The position numbers and the translations under genes are program-made. The notes beneath the pieces were generated by a model, which searched no databases, was not told where the DNA came from, and saw only the letters and a program-made list of their open reading frames with translations. DNA of 64,000 nt from Pyronema omphalodes. Its lineage: Eukaryota; Ascomycota; Pezizomycetes; Pezizales; Pyronemataceae. The stretch spans positions 1-64,000 of the forward strand of contig JAJJXM010000033.1 in the NCBI GenBank assembly GCA_024516155.1, read 5' to 3'. Shown one piece after another: positions 10,401 through 18,799 of this stretch; positions within the stretch are counted from its first letter, which is position 1, and each line of letters opens with the position of its first letter.

Positions 10401-11400
10401 CTTGACGAAGATGGCACACTTCGTAGCATGTAAGGATACTATGGGACCCAGGGAACTTGCGGACGGGTTCCTCACACATGTGGTACGGGCCCATGGACTC
10501 CCCAGCAGCATCATCTCGGACCGGCGGTCCCTATTCACCTCTCAGTTCTGGAAGAGGGTTATGGAGGCAATGGGGACGACGAGGAACCTGAGTACGGCGT
10601 TTCACCCAGAGTCCGACGGACAGACAGTGAGGGTCAATGCGATCCTCGAACAATACCTCAGGGCGTATTGTAACTATCAACAGGACAATTGGAACCAACT
10701 CCTTCCTATGGCGGAGTTCTGCTACAACAATTCCCGCTCAGGAACGACCAAGGTGTCCCCCTTCTTTGCAAATTACGGATATCATCCCCGTTTTACCCAG
10801 CCGCTGGGTGAAGTCGCGGAAGGAAACCCCGAGGTCTCCAAATATGTTGGCGCCCTCAACCGACTTCACGAGGATCTGAGGGCGGAGGTCCACTACGCCC
10901 AGACGGCTCATGCAGAACAGGCGAACCGGCATCGACACCCGGATCCGGTCCTTCGAGTGGGAGATCGGGTCTGGCTGAAGAGGAAGAATGTGAAAACCAC
11001 CCGACCCTCCAACAAGCTCGATTACAAGCCATTGGGGCCCTACACTATCTTGTCTAAGGTAGGGTCGCGAGCTTATAAGCTGGACCTCCCCCCAAACGCA
11101 AAAATCCATCCAGTATTTCACATCTCCCTTCTAGAACCGTCTCAGCCTACTTCGACAACCATCCCAGGCCATATTCAGCCCCCTCCGCTACCGATTGTCC
11201 TCGACGACGAGGAAGAGTGGGAAGTTGAGGAAATAGTGGATTCTCGACGCCACCGGGGTCAGATACAATATCGAGTTAAGTGGACTGGTTTCCACGACCC
11301 CGATACGACCTGGTACCCCGCCGACAATTTCCAGAACTCCCCCGACGCCATCACCCAATTCCACCGCAGGTACCCGAATAAACCTGCTCCACAGCTGTAA
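7435..11400 (+). CDS. pol: Pol polyprotein of B1 (protease, RT, RNase H, integrase, chromodomain)
   Basis: Pol is in the -1 frame relative to gag and is open from 7423. The first in-frame ATG is 7615 and the likely product is a Gag-Pol fusion of about 1,618 aa. Numbered from the ATG at 7615: protease DCGATENF (residues 3-10); an acidic linker with a 63-bp tandem repeat (EPGNWETAPAKS twice, about 8251-8376); RT motifs LRLCVDYRRLN and YLDDILIYS (about 465); RNase H ETDASDYAIG (about 611) and SDHKNLEY; the integrase HHCC zinc region; the integrase core with D909 and D969; a GPY-type module LGPYTIL; and a C-terminal chromodomain (about 1196-1253, motifs WEVEEIVDSR and YRVKWTGF). The third catalytic residue, normally Glu in the DGQTER motif, is Val1005 (GTG), so integrase activity is doubtful. 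Confidence 0.9.
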   Translation, partial: REPPGIKGKGGFLGQLSPTSSTTAGPADRISSVGPYGRNEKIILRVKLIGRNKKEYQTTAMIDCGATENFIDRKYVRQQGLPCAKKLTPRKVLAVDGRELDGGPVTHDAMVTMVINDHREDIKLHCITIGNAPIILGLPWLRKHNPSIDWKEGRIVFNSEKCGKNCLPTSPHATTVSERGAEKEYNQRIHEEAEHAYGMEEPKEMLQTDEEDELRIQEIWGESIEEDDEGEEVEESEDEDMESVQGSRRAESTEADPDSSQCASRQPPQAPANQKEPGNWETAPAKSTATAPTNQEEPGNWETAPAKSIATSGELELASTISRAGRSKPDSLEEIIPPEYADYLSVFREKEAVGLPPHRHHDHRIPLMDGKVPPFEPLPALDEERLRVLRDYLEENERRGWVQRSTSPAGAPIHFVKKKDGTLRLCVDYRRLNEITIKDRTPLPLIGEALDRLSNAKIYTKLDVRDAYHNLRIATGDEWKTAFRTKYGLYEYLVMPFGLTNAPASFQRWMNEVLSDYLDIFCIAYLDDILIYSDNMEEHRRHVRMVLERLRDVGLTLKPSKCEFHTKKTEYLGYIISPTGLQMDPEKIRAVKEWKEPVNVKGVQSFLGFANFYRRFIRDFSKITTPLTRSTKKQVPWEWNDETQRAFEQLKTAMISQPILQHFDPDRPLTLETDASDYAIGAVCSQPDDSNVLHPLAYFSRKLKEAELNYDIHDKELLAIVEALDKWSTYCKSTKHSIRILSDHKNLEYWQTKRDLNLRQARWAEQLANYDFTITYRPGKLAGKPDILSRESGDSPWEGEMKHRQNRSRVLLPQEVFHVNGTQLIRLTPDTPLITKIREKTKTDTELQEVIRKLREGITRDNRVPLGLCEEKDGLLLYEGLIWVPDDDDLRLQILRQHHDSQAAGHPGRARTLELVSRNFYWPQQRQYVTRYVDYCDTCKRIKPIKDAPFGLLRPLQIPERPWESISMDFITGLPEDGGMNAIWVIVDRLTKMAHFVACKDTMGPRELADGFLTHVVRAHGLPSSIISDRRSLFTSQFWKRVMEAMGTTRNLSTAFHPESDGQTVRVNAILEQYLRAYCNYQQDNWNQLLPMAEFCYNNSRSGTTKVSPFFANYGYHPRFTQPLGEVAEGNPEVSKYVGALNRLHEDLRAEVHYAQTAHAEQANRHRHPDPVLRVGDRVWLKRKNVKTTRPSNKLDYKPLGPYTILSKVGSRAYKLDLPPNAKIHPVFHISLLEPSQPTSTTIPGHIQPPPLPIVLDDEEEWEVEEIVDSRRHRGQIQYRVKWTGFHDPDTTWYPADNFQNSPDAITQFHRRYPNKPAPQL

Positions 11401-12365
11401 TGGACGATAGAACGAACTCCGAGGACCCCCCGTCCTCTTTGGGCTGGTACCGAACCCCTACTCCCCCGGCAGAAAAGAAATCCCCCCACCCCACGATCCC
11501 GCACGCAGAACTACATTGGTCGTTCTGCAACAACGACTCCTGCTCCATTCACCTCCAATCGAAATTAAACAACAATCATTTCCCAGCGGTGGCGCAAGCA
11601 ATTGCGGCACGCATAAAAAAATCATGTAGCTGCGGGCAGCTACATGACCCCGAGTTAGAATGGGTGATCCGACACCGGAGGATGGACCCGCAAAAGGCCT
11701 GCAAGGCATGGCAGAAAGGGAAGAGACTCTGCAATGTGTGTAAATTCCTGGTCAACAAGGACGGACACGACCAGAGATGCGGTATCAGAGGATGGAAACC
11801 CCCCACGGAGACCCCGGCAACGATACCACCCGCCAAGAACGAGCCCGGGACAGGAAAGGAGCCTCCCGTCCCTACGGAAAACCAGGAAAACGAACCACCC
11901 CGTCCCCGCGAACTGGACTCGGAGGACTCGACCATCCCTACGATCCGACACCAACTCCCAGTGATTATGATGACGGGACCCTCGGACCACGAGAGGGTGG
12001 CAATCAACCTGTCTTTCTATCAGACAGCGGAGCCGGAACAGCGTCTCCCCACCGTCGACCTGACATCCGCCCCTTGTTCGGATCCCCCGGAGCCCCCCGC
12101 CTCAGGGCACCAACAAGATCAAATACCCCCGTTCTCCTCAGGGCACCAACAAGAACAAATAACGGCGCCCCCCCTTAGGACACCAACAAGAGCAAATACC
12201 GCCTTATGTCCTCGAGGACATCACCCAGGACGTCGTACGTCGCCGACGTCGGGGAAGGCAGTATCGGGGACGGTCCCCCATCCGGAGGCCCGCGTTGAGG
12301 ACTGCCAGCGGCCTCGCCGGAGTCTCGGCCTGGAGGGGGGGGCTTATGTCACAACGCTCCCGTGA
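11400..12365 (+). CDS. Third ORF of element B, Cys/His-rich protein of unknown function
   Basis: The ORF encodes 321 aa. Its ATG overlaps the pol stop as TAATG, so both share base 11400. The N-terminal half has three Cys/His groups: C43-x4-C48-x2-H51, C76-x-C78-x3-H82 and C111-x2-C114-x8-H123-x3-C127; the last resembles a zinc knuckle. The C-terminal half is Pro-rich, with a repeated GHQQ(D/E)QI motif from 40-bp DNA repeats (about 12110-12195). The stop lies 19 bp inside the 3' LTR. I recall similar FC..D-C..H proteins near fungal gypsy pol genes but cannot verify this. Possible roles are RNA binding or an accessory packaging function. The B2 copy has lost this part. Confidence 0.75.
   Translation: MDDRTNSEDPPSSLGWYRTPTPPAEKKSPHPTIPHAELHWSFCNNDSCSIHLQSKLNNNHFPAVAQAIAARIKKSCSCGQLHDPELEWVIRHRRMDPQKACKAWQKGKRLCNVCKFLVNKDGHDQRCGIRGWKPPTETPATIPPAKNEPGTGKEPPVPTENQENEPPRPRELDSEDSTIPTIRHQLPVIMMTGPSDHERVAINLSFYQTAEPEQRLPTVDLTSAPCSDPPEPPASGHQQDQIPPFSSGHQQEQITAPPLRTPTRANTALCPRGHHPGRRTSPTSGKAVSGTVPHPEARVEDCQRPRRSLGLEGGAYVTTLP
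12332..12342 (+). other. Polypurine tract of B1
   Basis: GGAGGGGGGGG lies 4 bases before the TGTCAC start of the 3' LTR (12347). This is the usual place for the plus-strand primer of reverse transcription. It helps fix the true LTR start, which the damaged left LTR does not show. Confidence 0.75.
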
Positions 12366-13141
12366 CATGCTCCTGGCCTCCGCCGTCACCACCGCAGGGC
12401 TATGGGTGATCGTCATCACCCTAGCAACCTGCTACGCTGTCATGAAGTGAAGGGATAGGGTTAGGGCAAGGGGCTGGGCCCCTTGCCGAGGATTTTCATA
12501 TGTTCGGAGTTATTTCTTATTTGGATTTCTTTTAGGTATCACGGCGGCTAGGAAAATGTTGGAATCTTTTACTTCTCTCTTTTGGTATGTACTCTTTCTT
12601 TACTATTTGGAATTACGGCGGTTAGCCAGGAAGTTATCTCTTTCGGTATGTACTCTTTCTTTGCTATTTGGAATCACGGCGGTTAGCCGGTAGTTATCTC
12701 TTTTGGTATGTACTCTTTCCTTGTTATTATTATTATTTGGAATTACGGCGTTTAGTTATCTTGCTTTCTTATTTGGAATTACGGCGGTTGGCAAATGTTG
12801 GGGAATGTTGGTCATGTATGTAGTTATCACGGCGGTTAGCATTGGGAGCATTCTCCGCAGGCGGAGAATGCTGAGTCACGAGTCATGAAGGAACAAGTAT
12901 AAGAGGAGGAAATTTGTATGTAGTTTATTTCTTCACGCAATCAAGTTTCTATTTACCACAATCCTATCTACAAAAGTTCCCTTGTGATATCCCATCTCGC
13001 CAAACTCACCTGTGATTTCCCAAGCCCACAAACCCTTGCCCATTCCCAACTTACCAACCTTACCTCACCCGCCGCCGCCCTCCTCGCCGCCGAAAACCCC
13101 GCGCTGCCTGTCGTCAGTAACCGTGGATACGGATTCTGATA
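12347..13141 (+). repeat. 3' LTR of B1, missing its last 24 bp
   Basis: The LTR starts TGTCAC after the polypurine tract and matches the inverted LTR at 17981-18799 over 795 bp. It stops at TCTGATA (13141), where the intact copies continue for 24 bp to GACA. The next base begins inverted pol sequence of B2. It matches the 5' LTR part (5583-6296) except at 12465 (G for A). Confidence 0.88.
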
Positions 13142-16100
13142 GTTGTCGAAGTAGGCTGAGACGGTTCTAGAAGGGAGATGTGAAATACTGGATGGATTTT
13201 TGCGTTTGGGGGGAGGTCCAGCTTATAAGCTCGCGACCCTACCTTAGACAAGATAGTGTAGGGCCCCAATAGCTTGTAATCGAGCTTGTTGGAGGGTCGG
13301 GTGGTTTTCACATTCTTCCTCTTCAGCCAGACCCGATCTCCCACTCGAAGGACCGGATCCGGGTGTCGATGCCGGTTCGCCTGTTCTGCATGAGCCGTCT
13401 GGGCGTAGTGGACCTCCGCCCTCAGATCCTCGTGAAGTCGGTTGAGGGCGCCAACATATTTGGAGACCTCGGGGTTTCCTTCCGCGACTTCACCCAGCGG
13501 CTGGGTAAAACGGGGATGATATCCGTAATTTGCAAAGAAGGGGGACACCTTGGTCGTTCCTGAGCGGGAATTGTTGTAGCAGAACTCCGCCATAGGAAGG
13601 AGTTGGTTCCAATTGTCCTGTTGATAGTTACAATACGCCCTGAGGTATTGTTCGAGGATCGCATTGACCCTCACTGTCTGTCCGTCGGACTCTGGGTGAA
13701 ACGCCGTACTCAGGTTCCTCGTCGTCCCCATTGCCTCCATAACCCTCTTCCAGAACTGAGAGGTGAATAGGGACCGCCGGTCCGAGATGATGCTGCTGGG
13801 GAGTCCATGGGCCCGTACCACATGTGTGAGGAACCCGTCCGCAAGTTCCCTGGGTCCCATAGTATCCTTACATGCTACGAAGTGTGCCATCTTCGTCAAG
13901 CGGTCCACAATCACCCATATCGCATTCATTCCCCCATCCTCCGGAAGACCCGTGATAAAATCCATGGAGATGGATTCCCATGGTCTTTCTGGAATCTGTA
14001 ACGGTTGTAAGAGACCGAAGGGGGCGTGCTTAATGGGCTTGATACGTTTACAGGTATCACAGTAGTCGACATATCGAGTCACATACTGCCGTTGTTGTGG
14101 CCAATAAAAATTTCGGCTGACCAACTCCAATGTCCTTGCCCTTCCCGGATGCCCCGCGGCCTGGGAGTCGTGATGTTGTCGTAAAATTTGTAACCTCAGG
14201 TCGTCGTCGTCCGGGACCCATATCAATCCCTCGTATAGGAGTAACCCATCCTTTTCCTCGCATAACCCCAAGGGGACCCTATTGTCTCGGGTTATCCCTT
14301 CCCGAAGTTTGCGGATTACCTCCTGGAGTTCTGTATCGGTCTTCGTTTTTTCCCGAATTTTGGTAATGAGGGGGGTGTCCGGGGTGAGTCTTATCAACTG
14401 TGTCCCGTTCACATGAAAGACTTCCTGGGGAAGGAGGACTCGGCTTCGGTTCTGCCGGTGCTTCATCTCCCCTTCCCAGGGAGAGTCTCCTGACTCTCGG
14501 GACAATATGTCGGGTTTTCCTGCCAACTTCCCCGGACGATACGTGATCGTGAAGTCATAGTTGGCCAGTTGTTCCGCCCATCGGGCCTGTCGGAGGTTGA
14601 GATCCCTCTTCGTTTGCCAATACTCTAGATTCTTATGGTCTGACAGTATCCGGATACTGTGTTTTGTTGATTTGCAGTATGTCGACCATTTGTCCAAGGC
14701 TTCCACTATTGCGAGGAGCTCCTTATCGTGGATGTCGTAATTGAGCTCCGCTTCTTTTAATTTTCTTGAAAAATAGGCAAGGGGGTGCAGTACGTTGGAG
14801 TCGTCGGGTTGTGAGCAGACTGCCCCGATGGCATAGTCTGAGGCGTCTGTTTCCAGGGTGAGCGGCCGATCCGGGTCGAAATTTTGCAGGATCGGTTGGG
14901 ATATCATTGCCGTTTTGAGTTGCTCAAAGGCCCGTTGTGTCTCGTCATTCCACTCCCAGGGTACCTGTTTCTTCGTCAATCGTGTCAATGGCGTGGTGAT
15001 CTTGCTGAAATCCCGGATGAATCGACGGTAGAAATTGGCGAACCCAAGGAAACTCTGGACTCCCTTCACATTTACCGGTTCCTTCCATTCCTTAACCGCC
15101 CTAATTTTCTCGGGGTCCATCTGCAACCCCGTGGGGGAGATGATGTATCCCAGGTATTCCGTCTTTTTCGTGTGGAATTCACATTTCGAGGGTTTCAGGG
15201 TGAGTCCTACGTCCCTTAACCTCTCCAAGACCATGCGGACGTGCCTTCGATGTTCCTCCATATTATCTGAGTAGATCAATATGTCGTCGAGATAGGCGAT
15301 GCAAAAGATGTCGAGGTAATCACTTAAGACTTCGTTCATCCATCGTTGAAATGAAGCTGGAGCATTTGTCAAACCAAATGGCATCACCAAATACTCGTAT
15401 AGACCGTACTTGGTACGGAACGCAGTTTTCCATTCATCTCCTGTGGCTATTCGGAGGTTATGGTATGCATCTCGCACATCTAATTTGGTATAGATCTTGG
15501 CGTTGGAAAGTCTATCCAACGCTTCCCCTATCAGCGGGAGTGGGGTGCGATCCTTGATTGTGATTTCGTTGAGTCGTCGGTAGTCGACGCATAACCGTAA
15601 AGTACCATCCTTTTTCTTAACGAAATGGATGGGGGCTCCCGCTGGAGACGTCGACCGTCGGACCCAACCCCTCCTTTCATTCTCTTCCAAGTAATCCCTC
15701 AGTACTCGCAGACGTTCTTCATCGAGGGCTCGCAGGGGTTCGAACGGCGGAACCTTTCCGTCCATCAAGGGAATCCGGTGGTCATGATGTCGGTGCGGAG
15801 GTAACCCTACCGCCTCTTTTTCCCTGAATACGGAGAGGTAATCTGCATATTCCGGTGGTATTATTTCTTCCAGGGAGTCAGGCTTGCTCCTCCCCGCTCG
15901 ACTTATGGTACTCGCGAGTTCCAATTCCCCGGAAGTGGCAATTGATTTGGCGGGAGCGGTTTCCCAGTTCCCCGGTTCTTCCTGGTTGGTTGGTGCAGTA
16001 GCGGTTGATTTGGCGGGAGCGGTTTCCCAGTTCCCCGGTTCCTTCTGGTTGGCTGGCGCTTGCGGGGGTTGCCGCGAAGCGCACTGAGACGAGTCGGGAT

Positions 16101-16872
16101 CGGCCTCGGTGGACTCCGCGCGCCTAGATCCCTGCACGCTTTCCATATGCTCGTCCTCCGACTCTTCCACCTCTTCTCCTTCGTCATCTTCTTCTATACT
16201 TTCTCCCCAGATCTCTTGGATGCGAAGCTCATCTTCCTCATCCGTCTGAAGCATCTCCTTCGGTTCTTCCATACCATCGGCGTGCTCCGCTTCCTCATGT
16301 ATCCGTTGATTATATTCTTTTTCTGCCCCCCGTTCCGATACGGTCGTGGCATGGGGCGAGGTAGGAAGGCAGTTCTTTCCGCATTTCTCGGAGTTGAAGA
16401 CAATCCTTCCTTCCTTCCAGTCGATGCTGGGATTGTGTTTCCGCAACCAAGGCAGTCCCAGGATAATGGGTGCGTTGCCAATGGTAATACAGTGGAGCTT
16501 GATGTCTTCCCTATGGTCGTTGATCACCATGGTCACCATGGCATCGTGGGTTACTGGTCCCCCATCCAATTCCCGTCCGTCTACAGCGAGAACCTTTCGT
16601 GGGGTTAATTTTTTCGCGCAGGGCAATCCCTGCTGTCTCACATATTTTCGATCTATAAAATTCTCCGTGGCCCCGCAGTCGATCATGGCCGTTGTTTGGT
16701 ATTCTTTCTTATTTCGTCCGATTAACTTTACTCGCAGGATAATTTCTTCGTTTCTTCCGTATGGTCCTACACTCGAGATTCTATCCGCCGGTCCTGCCGT
16801 GGTTGAACTGGTGGGCGACAGTTGCCCCAGGAATCCACCTTTTCCTTTTATTCCTGGGGGTTCTCTTTTCCC
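13142..16872 (-). pseudogene. pol: pol of B2, truncated before the chromodomain
   Basis: The frame opens at the slip site near 16872, with the first ATG at 16686, and matches B1 pol closely (about nine amino-acid differences seen). It reads through protease, RT, RNase H and integrase core, then loses homology at 13142. A short foreign tail read from the LTR of B1 ends at a stop at 13114. The integrase triad again has Val where Glu is expected (GTG codon, as in B1), and SDRR replaces the usual SDRG. The GPY module is mostly present; the chromodomain is absent. Confidence 0.88.
16810..16872 (-). promoter_or_regulatory. -1 ribosomal frameshift signal, B2 copy
   Basis: This is the exact inverted counterpart of 7429-7491 in B1. 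The GGGAAAA heptamer is at 16872-16866 on the minus strand, followed by a 6-nt spacer, the 9-bp stem and the loop able to pair downstream. I saw no change in the signal between the two copies. Confidence 0.78.
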
Positions 16873-17756
16873 GACGTCTCACCGAGTCCCTCCTCTACCA
16901 ATGTAGTTTCCGCTGCTCTGAATAATTTCTTACTTGGGCACTTCGCAGCGTAGTGTCCCACCTTCCCACAGTTAAAACATTCGTTATTCCGCTTCCGCCT
17001 ATCCTCCTCCGTCCTATCCCTTGGTTTCGGTCGACGAGTGGAATCTAATTCCATTGGTTCGGGGTCAGAGAGTCGAGATTCGTGTCCCTGCCCCTTAAGA
17101 TGGGGGTGGTGATAGAATTGAGGTTCATACCGAGTCCTCAGGGTTCGGAAGTTGAATAGTCGGTTGTCTAACGCTATGGCCTTGTTGGCGAACTCCGTGA
17201 GATCCGTTGGTCGTTCATCAAGGAGTGCCAACTGTCGTTGGACGTCTGTGTTTAGTGCATCACTGAATTGATCGATGTAGGTCTCGTCATTGTATCTTAA
17301 ATCGGATTTGATCCTTTGAAATTCGGCCCAGTATGCAGCGGCGGATCGCGCGCCCTGCCTGATCATCTTGAACTTTCTTCTTGCTACTTCTTTTGAGTCG
17401 GCTTCCCCGAAAGCCCTACTGACAGCAGTCTTAAAGGCCTCCCAGGTCGTGTATACGCTTTTCCCCTCCTTGATGGACGGCTCGATCCATGCCCAAGCGT
17501 TACCTCTACAGCGGGAGCTCGCATAGTTCACCTTTTTCTGTTCGGTGTCGAATCTATTCCCTTCACAATTGAACTTCAGTTCACATTGCGTCAGGAATGC
17601 CCTCAGCTTGGTCCGTTCACCGTAGTACAGCTCCGGGTCTTCCACCTTGGGGTTACTGTTTGTCGTGGGGCGATGGAGTTGAATGAGGATCTGGTTCAAC
17701 TGCTCCTGGGTCATAGTGACCGGAGTGACAAGTCCCAATCCTGCCGGGGTCGCCAT
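16848..17756 (-). CDS. gag: Gag of retrotransposon B2
   Basis: The 302-aa Gag is read from the ATG at 17756, the counterpart of 6545 in B1. It contains the same gag domain and CCHC zinc knuckle. Four residues differ from B1 by eye (for example STGDP for STDDP and SDALN for SDGLN). The open frame continues upstream to 17999 without an ATG. The gag stop at 16848-16850 lies inside the frameshift structure. Confidence 0.85.
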   Translation of the reverse strand: MATPAGLGLVTPVTMTQEQLNQILIQLHRPTTNSNPKVEDPELYYGERTKLRAFLTQCELKFNCEGNRFDTEQKKVNYASSRCRGNAWAWIEPSIKEGKSVYTTWEAFKTAVSRAFGEADSKEVARRKFKMIRQGARSAAAYWAEFQRIKSDLRYNDETYIDQFSDALNTDVQRQLALLDERPTDLTEFANKAIALDNRLFNFRTLRTRYEPQFYHHPHLKGQGHESRLSDPEPMELDSTRRPKPRDRTEEDRRKRNNECFNCGKVGHYAAKCPSKKLFRAAETTLVEEGLGETSGKENPQE

Positions 17757-17980
17757 TTCCGCAGGGTCGCCGGTAGAGGTATGGGGAAGTTCGGGTGATT
17801 CGGGGGTCTGGGGTCTGGATGGTTGTTCGGGGGTCACTGGGCTTGCCGATCCGGTCGGTTCTTGTTCGATATGTTCTCCGAGCTCTTTTAGCTGAAAGGA
17901 TGCCACTGTGTGCGCCTTCTTCTGGGTTTTCTGGGTCTTCTGGGTTCTCTGGGTTTTCTGGGTCTTCGTTCCGCGTTGGG

Positions 17981-18799
17981 TGTCGTACACAGGACGCAAT
18001 CAAATATCAGAATCCGTATCCACGGTTACTGACGACAGGCAGCGCGGGGTTTTCGGCGGCGAGGAGGGCGGCGGCGGGTGAGGTAAGGTTGGTAAGTTGG
18101 GAATGGGCAAGGGTTTGTGGGCTTGGGAAATCACAGGTGAGTTTGGCGAGATGGGATATCACAAGGGAACTTTTGTAGATAGGATTGTGGTAAATAGAAA
18201 CTTGATTGCGTGAAGAAATAAACTACATACAAATTTCCTCCTCTTATACTTGTTCCTTCATGACTCGTGACTCAGCATTCTCCGCCTGCGGAGAATGCTC
18301 CCAATGCTAACCGCCGTGATAACTACATACATGACCAACATTCCCCAACATTTGCCAACCGCCGTAATTCCAAATAAGAAAGCAAGATAACTAAACGCCG
18401 TAATTCCAAATAATAATAATAACAAGGAAAGAGTACATACCAAAAGAGATAACTACCGGCTAACCGCCGTGATTCCAAATAGCAAAGAAAGAGTACATAC
18501 CGAAAGAGATAACTTCCTGGCTAACCGCCGTAATTCCAAATAGTAAAGAAAGAGTACATACCAAAAGAGAGAAGTAAAAGATTCCAACATTTTCCTAGCC
18601 GCCGTGATACCTAAAAGAAATCCAAATAAGAAATAACTCCGAACATATGAAAATCCTCGGCAAGGGGCCCAGCCCCTTGCCCTAACCCTATCCCTTCACT
18701 TCATGACAGCGTAGCAGGTTGCTAGGGTGATGACGATCACCCATAGCCCTGCGGTGGTGACGGCGGAGGCCAGGAGCATGTCACGGGAGCGTTGTGACA
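17981..18799 (-). repeat. Complete 5' LTR of B2
   Basis: This 819-bp LTR is the only full-length family B LTR in the window. On the plus strand it starts TGTCG and ends TGACA. It supplies the 81 bp missing from the left LTR of B1 and the 24 bp missing from the 3' LTR of B1. CTCTT (18800-18804) follows at once and is the candidate target duplication. Confidence 0.88.

Larger units (their letters stand above)
5583..13141 (+). mobile_element. Ty3/gypsy chromovirus B1, near-complete copy
   Basis: The plus-strand order is LTR, gag, frameshift site, pol with chromodomain, a third ORF, polypurine tract, LTR. The 5' LTR lacks its first 81 bp because element A is inserted there. The 3' LTR lacks its last 24 bp at the junction with B2. 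The remaining LTR parts differ at only one position that I could find (A at 5620, G at 12465), which points to a recent insertion. gag, pol and ORF3 are all open. Confidence 0.93.
13142..18799 (-). mobile_element. Ty3/gypsy chromovirus B2, 3'-truncated inverted copy
   Basis: On the minus strand the order is a complete LTR (18799-17981), gag, frameshift site and pol cut off inside the integrase C-terminal region at 13142. The chromodomain, the third ORF and the 3' LTR are missing. Positions 13142-18718 mirror 11159-5583 of B1 without any net insertion or deletion (5,577 bp each). The outer LTR end at 18799 abuts the LINE. The left break joins the shortened 3' LTR of B1. Confidence 0.92.

Noticed and set aside
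11655..12007. Overlapping minus-strand ORFs opposite the third ORF of B1
   Set aside because: They are the reverse reading of a GC-rich coding stretch, without domains or start context.
12347..12365. Extension of ORF3 into the LTR as a fusion or truncation signal
   Set aside because: Ending a few codons inside the 3' LTR is common for the last ORF of LTR elements and needs no special explanation.
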